Assembly (NCBI RefSeq): GCF_000195635.1
Contig: NZ_GL882694.1
Span: 17,816-81,815 of the forward strand
Length of the DNA: 64,000 bases
Reading direction: 5' to 3'
Origin: Bacteroides fluxus YIT 12057
GTDB lineage: Bacteria > Bacteroidota > Bacteroidia > Bacteroidales > Bacteroidaceae
Numbering within the stretch: position 1 is the stretch's first letter; every line of letters starts with the position of its first letter. The position numbers were made by a program, and so were the translations under genes. Below are positions 15,742 to 25,900 of the stretch, one piece after another. Below the pieces are notes generated by a model. It made no database searches and had not been told where the DNA came from. It saw only the letters and a list, made by a program, of their open reading frames with translations.

Positions 15742-16854
15742 TTACAATTCACTTTCCTTTAATCTTTCTGCATTCTCGGCTACAATCAGATGGTCGATGC
15801 AATCTTGGATGTCTCCGTCCATAAAAGCGGCGAGGTTGTAGATGGTATAATTGATGCGGTGGTCGGTGATGCGTCCCTGCGGATAATTGTAAGTACGGAT
15901 CTTGGCTGAACGGTCACCGGTGGAAACCATCGTTTTACGTTTGGAAGCGATATCGTCGATGTATTTCTGGTGCTCCTTGTCGTAGATAAAGGTACGCAGA
16001 CGGGAGAGGGCACGTTCCTTATTCTTGGGCTGGTCGCGGGTTTCGGTACATTCTATCAGGATTTCTTCTACTACGCCTGTATTGGGATTCTTCCAATTAT
16101 AGCGTAAGCGTACACCGGATTCCACCTTATTTACGTTCTGACCACCGGCACCGCCGCTTCGGAAGGTATCCCATTTGATTTCACCTTCGTTGATGACAAC
16201 ATCGAATTCCTCGGCTTCGGGAAGTACGGCTACACTGGCAGCGGAGGTATGTACACGCCCTTGTGTCTCGGTGGCGGGTACGCGTTGCACGCGGTGCACA
16301 CCCGATTCGTATTTCATGGTACCGTAAACACCATCGCCTGTTATGCTGCAAACGATTTCTTTGAATCCGCCTGCACTACCTTCGTTGGCGCTGGATATTT
16401 CCATTCTCCATCCTTTCGTTTCGCAATATTTGGTGTACATGCGGAACAGGTCACCCGCAAAGATGGCAGCTTCATCCCCCCCCGTACCACCACGGATTTC
16501 GAGGATGGCATTGCGGCTGTCCTGCGGGTCGGCGGGGACTAGCAGCAACTTTATCTGCTCTTCCAGTTCCGGCTGGCGACTTTGGCAGGTATCAAGCTCT
16601 TCGCGTGCCATTTCGCGCATCTCCGGATCGGTTTCATTGGCCATGATTTCCTTCGCTTCCTCGATACCGGAAAGTATTTGCATGTATTCTTTGCGGGCAT
16701 TCATCAAGTCGCCCAGTTCCTTGTATTCCTTGGTGAGCTTGACGTAACGCTTCTGGTCGGCAATCACTGCTGGGTCTGTTATCAGCGTCGAAACTTCTTC
16801 GAAGCGGGCTACGAGGCCTTCCAGTTTCTCAAGTATGGTATTGTTATCTGCCAT
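15742..16854 (-). CDS. prfA: Peptide chain release factor 1
   Basis: From ATG 16854 the product has 370 residues. This start is preferred because the ten residues upstream lie within the purM coding end. The codon-recognition tripeptide P193-A-T195 (in RVPATETQGRVH) marks RF1, which reads UAA and UAG, and not RF2, which has SPF. The peptidyl-hydrolysis motif GGQ is at 237-239. It acts on the ribosome at stop codons. It begins 4 bases after the purM stop. Confidence 0.97.
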   Translation of the reverse strand: MADNNTILEKLEGLVARFEEVSTLITDPAVIADQKRYVKLTKEYKELGDLMNARKEYMQILSGIEEAKEIMANETDPEMREMAREELDTCQSRQPELEEQIKLLLVPADPQDSRNAILEIRGGTGGDEAAIFAGDLFRMYTKYCETKGWRMEISSANEGSAGGFKEIVCSITGDGVYGTMKYESGVHRVQRVPATETQGRVHTSAASVAVLPEAEEFDVVINEGEIKWDTFRSGGAGGQNVNKVESGVRLRYNWKNPNTGVVEEILIECTETRDQPKNKERALSRLRTFIYDKEHQKYIDDIASKRKTMVSTGDRSAKIRTYNYPQGRITDHRINYTIYNLAAFMDGDIQDCIDHLIVAENAERLKESEL

Positions 16855-16858
16855 ATAT

Positions 16859-18028
16859 TTAGTATCTGAATTCTCCGAATTCACTCTTGATAATCAGTTC
16901 TTTCTGATTGCTTTCCTCAATACGTCCTACAATCTGTGCGTCGATATTGAAACTCTTCGAGATGGCAATCACCTCTTCCGCATGTTCGGGAGAAAGGTAC
17001 ACTTCCAGACGGTGTCCCATGTTGAACACCTTGTACATCTCGCTCCAGTCCGTATCGCTCTGTTCCTTGATGGTCTTGAATAACGGTGGAACGGGGAAGA
17101 GATTGTCTTTGATGACGCGGCAATTATCACCAATGAAATGCAGTACTTTCGTTTGTGCACCACCCGAGCAATGAACCATACCGTGAATTTCGGGACGGAG
17201 CGCATCGAGCAGCTTCTTTACTACCGGTGCATACGTACGAGTGGGAGAGAGTACCAGCTTGCCTGCATTCAGCGGACTGCCTTCAACGGCATCTGTCAGT
17301 TTCAGCTTACCGCTGTAAACCAACTCTTCAGGCACTGCCTTGTCATAACTTTCGGGATAGTTTTCCGCCAGATATTTGGCGAACACGTCGTGGCGCGCAC
17401 TGGTCAGGCCATTGCTGCCCATACCGCCGTTGTATTCTTTCTCGTAGGTAGCTTGTCCGTAGGAAGCCAAACCTACGATGACGTCTCCCGGATGGATATT
17501 GGCATTGTTGATGACGTCCGAACGCTTCATGCGGCAAGTTACGGTGGAATCCACGATAATGGTGCGTACAAGGTCACCCACATCGGCGGTTTCGCCTCCG
17601 GTGGCATAAACGCCTACGCCCATTTCACGGAGTTCGGCAAGCAGTTCGTCCGTACCGTTGATGATGGCGGAGATTACTTCACCGGGAATGAGCAGCTTGT
17701 TGCGTCCGATGGTGGAAGATACAAGGATATTATCTACTGCACCGACACAGAGTAAGTCGTCGATGTTCATGATCAGTGCATCTTGTGCAATACCTTTCCA
17801 TACACCGAGGTCACCGGTTTCCTTCCAGTACATGTATGCCAAGCTGGACTTGGTGCCTGCACCGTCGGCATGCATAATATTACAATACTCCGGGTCACCG
17901 CCCAAAATGTCAGGGATGATTTTGCAGAAAGCCTGCGGGAAAATTCCTTTGTCGATGTTCTTGATGGCGTTGTGCACATCTTCTTTCGATGCACTGACAC
18001 CGCGCATCATGTATCGTTGATTACTCAT
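16859..18028 (-). CDS. purM: Phosphoribosylformylglycinamidine cyclo-ligase (AIR synthase)
   Basis: The 389-residue product shows the AIR synthase fold. It has HADGAGTKSSLAY near residue 53, the metal- and nucleotide-binding segments MNIDDLLCVGA and GGETADVGDL, and GMVHCSGGAQTKVLHF later. It closes the imidazole ring of formylglycinamidine ribotide with ATP to give AIR in purine synthesis. It is longer than the E. coli enzyme (about 345), as is usual for the Bacteroidetes form. It leads the purM-prfA-pyrF run, and a good -7 box lies 30 bases upstream. Confidence 0.95.
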   Translation of the reverse strand: MSNQRYMMRGVSASKEDVHNAIKNIDKGIFPQAFCKIIPDILGGDPEYCNIMHADGAGTKSSLAYMYWKETGDLGVWKGIAQDALIMNIDDLLCVGAVDNILVSSTIGRNKLLIPGEVISAIINGTDELLAELREMGVGVYATGGETADVGDLVRTIIVDSTVTCRMKRSDVINNANIHPGDVIVGLASYGQATYEKEYNGGMGSNGLTSARHDVFAKYLAENYPESYDKAVPEELVYSGKLKLTDAVEGSPLNAGKLVLSPTRTYAPVVKKLLDALRPEIHGMVHCSGGAQTKVLHFIGDNCRVIKDNLFPVPPLFKTIKEQSDTDWSEMYKVFNMGHRLEVYLSPEHAEEVIAISKSFNIDAQIVGRIEESNQKELIIKSEFGEFRY

Positions 18029-18057
18029 GAGATAATAAGTTGGTTCAATTGAATGTG

Positions 18058-18065
18058 CAAAAGTA
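18058..18065 (-). promoter_or_regulatory. -7 box of the purM promoter
   Basis: The minus strand reads TACTTTTG, a perfect TAnnTTTG, about 30 bases before the purM ATG. No TTTG -33 box is present at the preferred 19-base spacing, so the assignment rests on the -7 box and its position. Confidence 0.6.
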
Positions 18066-18087
18066 GTGATTATTTCGTTTACAGCCT

Positions 18088-18202
18088 TAGCTTTGCGTCA
18101 GAAAATAGTATGGGAGATTTGCATTTGCCCGGTTTGTTTGGCTTGGGCCGGCATGTGAAAGGGGGAAAGGAAGTTGTGGTAGATAAGTGGGAGAATGAAT
18201 AA
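18088..18202 (+). other. Possible divergent small transcription unit
   Basis: On the plus strand TAGCTTTG at 18088-18095 is a perfect -7 box. Eight bases past the expected start site an ATG (18110) opens a 30-codon frame, rich in glycine and lysine, to TAA at 18202. No protein family is recognised. Apart from this and the hairpin at 18222-18253, the 256-base gap 18029-18284 holds nothing I can identify. Confidence 0.25.
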
Positions 18203-18221
18203 ATACTGTCTGTTGTAAATC

Positions 18222-18253
18222 AGGCACGGAAATTAATAAGAAAATCCGTGCCT
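18222..18253 (-). terminator. Hairpin downstream of the metzincin-like gene
   Basis: AGGCACGGA pairs with TCCGTGCCT across a 14-base loop. It lies 32 bases after the stop of the leftward gene at 18285, at the 3' end of the susCD operon. The tail on that strand (GATTTACA) is only weakly T-rich. Confidence 0.6.
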
Positions 18254-18284
18254 ATAAAAGAAACTTGTTTTATTCTCAGTATGT

Positions 18285-19451
18285 TTATTGCTTTTGGGGT
18301 TGAATATCAATAGTCTTTTTGTAGAAAGACTTATCTGTAATCTTGTTTTCTACTTTGTCGATAAGGCCTTGTGTATGTGGCTCATAAATAGGCAAGAAGC
18401 AATACCCTTTGTTTCCGGTCTTGGTATTGATGGCTTCTACCAAAAACATGCCGTAATATTGCCATAAGGCTTTGCCGTACCAAAACAGCGCTTTGGCGTC
18501 TTTGCGTACTTTGTTTCCGTCGGCGCTCATGGTATGTGCTATCTGCTTGGTTACTTTATAACTTTCCGTTTTATAGAAGTTCAGTGTATAACCTTCTACG
18601 GGCTCACCATTTTCCGTGATGGTGAATTCTATGAAGTCGGTGAAGGTCTCCCACAAGCAAGTATCGTATAGACGGTATTCCTTTCTTGCGCCGTTTACGT
18701 TGAGGCATCTTAATTCATACTCGCTCCATTCACAGTCTTTGATGGCGGGGTAAGGATTGTTCATGATGCCGGCAATCGGGCTGAAAGATTGTCCGCTGAC
18801 CGGGTTGTCTGAAGCTTTGATGGCAAAAGGATATAGGTCGATAATGCCTCGGAAGTGGCCGAATTCATGTACAATGGCTGCGACGGTGCTGGTTGTCTCA
18901 TCCAAATGGTTGAAGAACTTGCCCGGTTCAATGCCGGGATTTACCACGAGGATATTGGACATGCCGTAACCATCATCGCTACAACCGCCGCCGCCTTCTC
19001 CTTCTTGTATCACGAAGTCATAGGCAACTATACATTGATATTTGTTTTTGTCTATGCGATTGGCATAATTCTTCGGCACTTCCCAATGGTCGCCTTCAAA
19101 GATGATTATATCTTCAAGGTCGGGGATAAATATATAGTTACGCTTCAATACGTTTTTCTTGTCCAGTTTCATGAAACGTTCATTGATGGCTTCCCATTGT
19201 GTCTTTAGTCTGGACTTGAAGAAGTCCATATCCCTCATATCAAACCCTTCTTTGTCGATTGCTATTTTGATGTGGAAAGCAATGTTGGTTCCGTCGTCAT
19301 ATTCTAGTCCCACGTTATCCGGGTTGAATTCGCTGGGTGGCGGGGTAGGCTCTTCTTCGTCCGGTAGTATAGGTTGGTTATTGCTTCCCTCGGAGCAACA
19401 GATGTTTGCAAACACGCAAATGAAGAAAAACAGGATATATAATGTTCTCAT
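18285..19451 (-). CDS. Metzincin-like lipoprotein metallopeptidase
   Basis: The 388-residue product has an N-terminal lipoprotein signal (MRTLYILFFFICVFANICC) and a proline- and acid-rich linker. A catalytic domain contains HEFGHFRGIID: H195, E196, H199 and D205 fit the metzincin pattern HExxHxxGxxH/D, with aspartate as third zinc ligand. IAGIMNNPYP about 30 residues later is a plausible Met-turn (the methionine after SFSPIAGI). The export route and the position behind the DUF1735 surface protein suggest it acts at the cell surface on a protein part of the PUL substrate. I cannot assign a named MEROPS family. A terminator-like hairpin separates it from the gene upstream, so its expression may depend on read-through. 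Confidence 0.75.
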   Translation of the reverse strand: MRTLYILFFFICVFANICCSEGSNNQPILPDEEEPTPPPSEFNPDNVGLEYDDGTNIAFHIKIAIDKEGFDMRDMDFFKSRLKTQWEAINERFMKLDKKNVLKRNYIFIPDLEDIIIFEGDHWEVPKNYANRIDKNKYQCIVAYDFVIQEGEGGGGCSDDGYGMSNILVVNPGIEPGKFFNHLDETTSTVAAIVHEFGHFRGIIDLYPFAIKASDNPVSGQSFSPIAGIMNNPYPAIKDCEWSEYELRCLNVNGARKEYRLYDTCLWETFTDFIEFTITENGEPVEGYTLNFYKTESYKVTKQIAHTMSADGNKVRKDAKALFWYGKALWQYYGMFLVEAINTKTGNKGYCFLPIYEPHTQGLIDKVENKITDKSFYKKTIDIQPQKQ

Positions 19452-19483
19452 TGTGATAATGGTTTGGAAGATTTAGCAAAAAT

Positions 19484-19527
19484 TCAAACAAGGAGGGACT
19501 GTCCGGCAGAACTACCTCCTTGTTTGA
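19484..19527 (-). terminator. Terminator after the DUF1735 gene
   Basis: TCAAACAAGGAGG pairs with CCTCCTTGTTTGA. On the minus strand the stem is followed by ATTTTTG. It lies 24 bases past the stop at 19551, separating the susC-susD-DUF1735 message from the metzincin gene. Confidence 0.8.
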
Positions 19528-19550
19528 GTGACAATTATTGAAAAGAGTGC

Positions 19551-20954
19551 TTATTCACCGTACAATTCAATTTCCGAAAGAGCTACATTGTGGATATAGT
19601 TGCCCGAATAGAACTCCAATGTTCTCATGTCTATGTTATTTGTATTGGTTATGAGCGCAATACGTATCATCGACACATTGCCCGTTTCAAGGTTCCCGGT
19701 ATCGTATGTCTTTTTGGAACCACTGTCCGGATAGCAATTCTCATTCTCATGTATCAGTCTCAAGTCATCCACGGAATTTCCGGCATAGAATTGAATATGT
19801 TTCGGGTTGTTGTGTGTTGTCTTGATAGATAATACCAGTCTTGCTATTTTTGAAATGTTCCTGACGTCTTTTATGTCAATATAGATGCCATATTTGGGGT
19901 CGCAAGCGGGTTTGTCCAACTCGGGAGCATACCACATGGACTGCCAACCGTTATCGTCTGCCGATCCATTGATGATGGCCGGAAGCGACTGGTCGTTCTC
20001 ATTGCTGTTGGCATACAGGTCATTGATGCTCAGTGTAATCTTATTGCTGATTCTTACATGGACATAACCGATCTTATCGGAAGAAACATTAAACGGCATT
20101 CCGGTCACATCCTTTAAAATTACCGGCAGCAAATATTCCCCGGAAGACAAACCTGTACGGTCGATGTCTATTTTCACTTCTTTATTGCTTTCCGCATTGA
20201 AGCTGGTAGCAGGCAGCGTATAGTTTTCGGCCGGAAGCAACGTGTAATTTTCACCGCTTTCGGCTGCAATTTGTGCGACTTTGGCTTCCAGAATTTCTTT
20301 GTCTGTCTCGTAGGTTACTCCAAAGTTCCATTTGCTGTTGGCGACATCCAGGTTGAGGGTAAGCGGACATTGAGCCGTTGTGACAGCGTCGTCGTATATC
20401 GAGAAACTGATAATGGGCAATATGCCGCTTGTACCTAAAGATATAGTCGGAGTAAATACTTTGGGCAACAGTATCAGGGTACTTTTATCCTTTTTTATCG
20501 AATATTCCGGGCTTTCCAGACGTATGGGTAGCACATATTGCTTGTTTTGTTCCAGCGTGCCGATACTGGCTTTCAATGTAATGTTCACATTCTGGCTTTC
20601 GGTTGATTCGTCAAACGTATAATCTTTATCAAACTCATAATAATTGGAAGGCAGCATAATGAAATTTGTGGCATTCTCTGTATTATATGCGTCAAGTTCT
20701 TCCTGCGTAAATACAGCCAGAGAGGCATTCCGTGCAATGGCGGGATTGGTCCCTCCTTTGCCGATGGCGGTAGAGAAAGTCACGTCTTCGTTTACGTTGT
20801 AAAAATCCACTTCTACTTGATTGTTGTTTTTTAGATAGAGAACCGAAGTGAATTCATCATTTTCAAACTGTGGCTCTCCCGGATTATCACAAGATGTGCC
20901 GGAAAAAGCTATCAGAGTGCAGAGCAATGAAGCTAAATATATATGTCTTTTCAT
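19551..20954 (-). CDS. DUF1735-containing surface glycan-binding lipoprotein
   Basis: The 467-residue product has a lipoprotein signal with Cys at residue 22. It is followed by DNPGEPQFENDE, an acidic start that fits the Bacteroides surface-export signal. Two successive DUF1735-like beta domains occupy about residues 35-310. The C-terminal part (about 310-467) resembles an F5/8 type C carbohydrate-binding module, ending VALSEIELYGE. Proteins of this make-up stand next to SusD in many PULs and bind glycan outside the cell without cutting it. It starts 33 bases after susD and shares its transcript. Confidence 0.85.
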   Translation of the reverse strand: MKRHIYLASLLCTLIAFSGTSCDNPGEPQFENDEFTSVLYLKNNNQVEVDFYNVNEDVTFSTAIGKGGTNPAIARNASLAVFTQEELDAYNTENATNFIMLPSNYYEFDKDYTFDESTESQNVNITLKASIGTLEQNKQYVLPIRLESPEYSIKKDKSTLILLPKVFTPTISLGTSGILPIISFSIYDDAVTTAQCPLTLNLDVANSKWNFGVTYETDKEILEAKVAQIAAESGENYTLLPAENYTLPATSFNAESNKEVKIDIDRTGLSSGEYLLPVILKDVTGMPFNVSSDKIGYVHVRISNKITLSINDLYANSNENDQSLPAIINGSADDNGWQSMWYAPELDKPACDPKYGIYIDIKDVRNISKIARLVLSIKTTHNNPKHIQFYAGNSVDDLRLIHENENCYPDSGSKKTYDTGNLETGNVSMIRIALITNTNNIDMRTLEFYSGNYIHNVALSEIELYGE

Positions 20955-20987
20955 TTTCTTATATTGTAATGTTGTATAAATACGATG

Positions 20988-22910
20988 TTAGTATCCCGGT
21001 GCTTGTACCAAATTGGTGTTTTTGCCGATTTCATTTTCCAGGATAGGAGCAATGTACATACGGCTCGTCCATCTATAAGGCTGGGCGACTTTGGTGCGGC
21101 GGTTGAACTGGTCAAAAGTGGGGTTGGTAATCGTTTCCGCATCCAATCCTTCCCGTGCGCCTGCATCGAGAACTTCCGGGGCAATCATCCAACGGCGTAC
21201 ATCGTAAAAGCGATGGCCTTCGCCGTACAATTCGATGTAGCGTTCCCGCTGTATCCATTCCATCAGCGTGTGTTCCGGGGTAATGTCGGCTTCGGTAATG
21301 GCAGGCAGGCCGGCACGTTCGTGTACTTTGTTCAGGTTTTCAAGAGCTTTGGAGGTATTCTCCTGGGCGGCGTAACATTCGGCCAGACTTAAGTAAAGTT
21401 CAGCCATGCGAATCAGCGGGCGTTGGTAACGTTCATTGTTTACGTTGCCGCTCTTATCCCACATACGGTCGGGACGGACGAATTTTTGTGCGAGGAAGCC
21501 GGTGATGCAGTGGTCACGATAGTGGTCGGTAGGATTATAACCGTGTTTGTCTGATGCTTTAAGCTCAAGACGTACCGGTTTGCCATTGGCTACCATTGTT
21601 CCCCAATCGCCTTGGTCAAAAGCCATCCAGGCATAAAAGCGAGGTTCGCGATTTACACACAGTTTGGTGATATCCGGACGATCGGCATCCACATTCGCCT
21701 TTTCCAGCAACTCGTCGCTGCTATCCAAGAATTTGCCCTTTGCCGTATAGAAGCTTTCCATGGCATTGAGGTAAGGAGAGTAGCTGTTGTATCCCTGCAC
21801 CCAGTCACCGTTGTTTTTCTGGAGTACGCGATAGGGCATCATACAGTTGTACGGCACCCAGTCTGCATCGTCAGAAACGCCCCATACATATTCGGTGTTT
21901 CCTTCATTGTAACGGGTGGTCACCAAATGGCGCATCATCAACACTCTCTTCTTGAAATCGTCGCTTGCACCTCCGGGGACGTAAACATTATCCAACGGGA
22001 TTTTCTTTGTGTCGTAGAAGTTCAGATCGGCTTCAGTAGTTCCATACAGCTTGTGTCCGGCCATTTTAGCTTCCTTGATGGCTTCTTCATAAGCTTCGCG
22101 GGCACGTTCCCATTTTTGCGGGTCATAAGTTTTGCTTACCAGTTCGTAACCGTAGTCTATGCCATTGTAAGAGCTGGTTACTTTGTTCTTCCAGTCTTTA
22201 TAAGGGAAACCACCGTTCCATAGCGGTGAGGCGGCATACAGCAATACTCTGGCTTTCAGTGCGCAGGCTATTGCATGAGTGGCGCGTCCACGTGTGTTGA
22301 TGTCACGCTCGGTGGGCAGTTTGTAGCCATCAATCACTTTATTGTCCAGAATATCTACAATCCAGTTTGTGGCAGCGTCATAGTGCATACGGCCATTGTA
22401 CTCGGAAGGCGGAGTGTCTTGGGGGATGCGGCTGTCTGTGATAGGGCACGGTCCGTAAAGGCGCAGATTCTGGAAATGATAATAAGCTAGCAGGAAGTAA
22501 GCTTCCGCTTCCCATTCACTTCGTTGCTGTTCGGTTATCCCTTTGGCGGCAGGCAAATTTTCCAGAAAGAGGTGTATTTGTCCGATGTACTTGTAATTGT
22601 AATTCCAGTTTTGCAGGCTGGTGGCAGATGTTATCCGGTCGTAGGCGAAGTCGAATGTAATACCTCCCCAAACTTCAGGAAGTGCAAACTCGTCTGCCGA
22701 CCCTTCCAGAAGATAATAACCAATCGGAGATTTTATATTGGCATAACAGGAATACAGGAAGCCTTCGGTTGCATCCGGGGTAATGGTTGCGTCATTCATG
22801 TCGGCTTGCTCGGGAGGAACAATGTCCAGAAATTCGCAGGAAGTCAACGTCAGCCCTGCCGATAGCAGCAATGTGCCGCTCAGGTATTTGATAGATTTAT
22901 TTAATTTCAT
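20988..22910 (-). CDS. SusD/RagB-family nutrient-binding lipoprotein
   Basis: The 640-residue product has a lipoprotein signal (Cys25 in LTSCEFLDIVPP), TPR-like helices, and the typical SusD end: IQRERYIELYGEGHRFYDVRRW and, last, the IGKNTNLVQAPGY tail. SusD proteins form a lid over their SusC channel and trap oligosaccharide at the outer surface. The gene follows susC by 12 bases. Length is within the family range (roughly 500-650). Confidence 0.95.
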   Translation of the reverse strand: MKLNKSIKYLSGTLLLSAGLTLTSCEFLDIVPPEQADMNDATITPDATEGFLYSCYANIKSPIGYYLLEGSADEFALPEVWGGITFDFAYDRITSATSLQNWNYNYKYIGQIHLFLENLPAAKGITEQQRSEWEAEAYFLLAYYHFQNLRLYGPCPITDSRIPQDTPPSEYNGRMHYDAATNWIVDILDNKVIDGYKLPTERDINTRGRATHAIACALKARVLLYAASPLWNGGFPYKDWKNKVTSSYNGIDYGYELVSKTYDPQKWERAREAYEEAIKEAKMAGHKLYGTTEADLNFYDTKKIPLDNVYVPGGASDDFKKRVLMMRHLVTTRYNEGNTEYVWGVSDDADWVPYNCMMPYRVLQKNNGDWVQGYNSYSPYLNAMESFYTAKGKFLDSSDELLEKANVDADRPDITKLCVNREPRFYAWMAFDQGDWGTMVANGKPVRLELKASDKHGYNPTDHYRDHCITGFLAQKFVRPDRMWDKSGNVNNERYQRPLIRMAELYLSLAECYAAQENTSKALENLNKVHERAGLPAITEADITPEHTLMEWIQRERYIELYGEGHRFYDVRRWMIAPEVLDAGAREGLDAETITNPTFDQFNRRTKVAQPYRWTSRMYIAPILENEIGKNTNLVQAPGY

Positions 22911-22922
22911 GATTTGGGTCTT

Positions 22923-25900
22923 TTAGAAGTTCAACTGTAATCCGATGTTAAAGGTGCGTTGTAACGGGTATTCATACCATTGCAGTTCCGGATCCCATTC
23001 TTTGAAGGGGCTGAATACTGCCAGATTGTCTCCTGTTACGTATATGCGTCCGTATTTAAAGCTATATCCAAGCTGTAGCTGTTTCAATCTCAGGAAATTG
23101 CCGTTGCGTAACCAATAGGTACTATTTACGCGGTTGTTGTTGGTTTCGCTGTTGGTCAAACCCAATCTCGGATATTTGGCATTGGGGTTCGGGTTTTCTT
23201 CTGTCCAGCGATTGTCGGCTACATACTGGAATACATTGTAGTCACTTACACCGAAGGGATGGAAATCATTGACCATGATTTTGCACATGGCAGAGCCGTT
23301 GAAGAACACGCCGAAGTCCCACTGTTTGTAGGTGGCGTTTACACCAAAACCGTATTGGATGCGTGGTTGAGAACCCAATTCGGAAATATAGGCTTGGTCG
23401 TATGGGTTAATGACACCGTCACCGTTGAGGTCGCGGTATTTGATGTCACCTACCATCGGGGTACTTCCCAATTCCTGTACAGCATGGTTGTCTATCTCTT
23501 CTTGGCTGGTAAACAGCCCTTCGGCTACGTAACCATAGTGTGTACCGCTCTTTTGGGCGTTGACCGGGCGTCCGGTTTGTATTTGCCAAGGATATTCGTG
23601 CCAGATTTCGTCCTTGTATTCGTACTCGTTTTGCGCGTAGGTGAAGTTGCCGCGGAAGTCTAATCTTAAATCTTTGCCGATTTGTTGGGTGTATGTAGTG
23701 CTGAACTCATATCCCCAGTTCTTCATCTTGCCTACAGGAGCATAAGGAACTGCATTGGAGAATCCTAAAGAGTTGGGCCAGGAGGCACGCATCATCAGGA
23801 TGTTATAGCGTTTTTCGTAGAAATAGTCGAATATCATGTTCCAATTACGGAAAAGGGTGATGTCCAGACCTAAGTCCAGTTTCCGGGAACGTTCCCAGCA
23901 AGCGTTTTGTACGGCGTATCTTTCCAATAACGGCCCCCATTTGGTGATGTTGTAATTGTCACCGGTAGTCCAATACATGTCACCATGTCCCAATGTCACT
24001 TGGTCTCTATATACGAAGTTCTCCGGATAGTTCAGGGCATCGCTACCTACTATACCGTATGAACCACGGAGTTTCAGGTTGTCTATTTTGTCACGAAGGG
24101 GTTCAAAGAAGGCTTCATTGCTTATTACCCAACCCAATGACATGGCAGGAAAGAATTCAAAGCGGTCTTCCTTGGCAAGACGTTCAGTACCGTTATAACC
24201 GAAGTTGAACTCGGCGAGATAACGTTGGCCGTAATCGTATGTGAAACGTCCGGAGAATCCCTGGTTGCGTTCGGGCAATACATATTCCTTAAAATCGCGT
24301 TGCATGTACATCAGCATACCGCCTACATTATGCAGGCCGAATTGGCGCTGGTAGTTCAACTGGAACTGCATCATGATGGTGCGGTCGCTCCATTTGGATA
24401 CGTCGGAGGTTTTGATATAGTCTGTTCCGGAAGTACCGAGGCGCTCCATTTCATAGCTGTCCGTCGCTTCGTCATAACTGGTAATCTGGTAAAAATACGG
24501 GTCGATGGAGCGGTTGAACGATTGTTCGGAATACGCTTTGAAATTGATCAGTGCATTGACGGACAATCCTTTGGTAATGAACTTCAAGTCCTGGTCTATT
24601 CTTACCGATGTGTTCAATGTGTTAAGGTCGCTCTGCTTGAAAGAGGTACTCATGTATGCGTATGGGTTGGTACGCAATGAGTTTCCTTCCAGTCGGGCGT
24701 TACCGAACCGGATGTGTTCATCTCCTGCCTGTGCGGGCAGAGTAGCGGGAAAATAGATGGGATTTGTAGTAAGCGTCATCTTGAACAAATCTCTGGAGGC
24801 GTAGTTAGGACCTTTCTTGTTGCGTATCTGTGCGTTCATATTCAAGCGCACTTTGGTGGTCGGCGTCACTTTCACTTCTACATTGTTCTGGAAGTTGTAG
24901 GCCATGTTGTTGATGTTGTTGTTGAACGAGTAGAATTGGGGGCTGTCCAACAATCCGCTGTCATGGTTTACGTTCAAACTCATGTAATAGGTCACTTTTG
25001 AACCACCGCCTTGAATATTGATATTGGCCCGTTGGCTCATGGCCATGTCCTTGAAGATGAGGTCACGCCAATCTACATCCGGATATAGGTAAGGATTCGT
25101 CTGGTTGCGTGTTGCGTCGATTTGTTCCGGTTGGTAACGCTTCTGGCCGCCTCGGGTAGTGCTGGATTCATTATAGAGTTCCATCCATGTGGCTCCATCT
25201 ACGAATTCGGGAAAATTCATGGGGGAGAAGAAAGCGTTCTCCAGCGTTACGTTGATTTTGGTTTTTGTGTTTTCCGCGCCTTTTTTGGTCGTGATCAGCA
25301 TTACGCCGTTGGCGCCCCGGGCTCCATAGATGGCAGTTGCCGATGCATCCTTCAATATGGAGAATGACTCAATGGTTTCTGCGGGAACATTGTTCAAGTC
25401 GTTTGCCGAAATCTCCACTTCATCCAGCAAAATCAATGGAGTGGCACGGCCTCCGAAGGTGGAGATACCACGGATGTAGAAGTCAGAAGCGCTGCCGGGC
25501 TCACCGCTGGTAGTGCTTACCATGACACCGGCCAACTGTCCTGCCAGTGCGTTGGTCAGTGATGAACTCGGTGTTTTCAAGCTCGCTCCTTTTACGGAGG
25601 TGATGGCGCCGGTTACGCTGACCTTTTTCTGTGTACCCGACCCTACGATTACCACTTCATCCAGTAATTCGTTGTCTGATGTCATTTTGATGTTGATGAC
25701 ACCTAAATCTTCTACCGGTACTTTACGGGTTTTGTAGCCTATGTAAGAAAGTACCAGCACATCTTTGTTTCCGTTCACTGTAATAGAGTAGTTACCGTCG
25801 ATGTCTGAAATAACTCCGCTGTTGGTACTTTCTACTCTGATGTTTACTCCGATGAGTGGGGAGCCGTCCACTGCATCGGTAATGGTACCTGTTACTGTAC

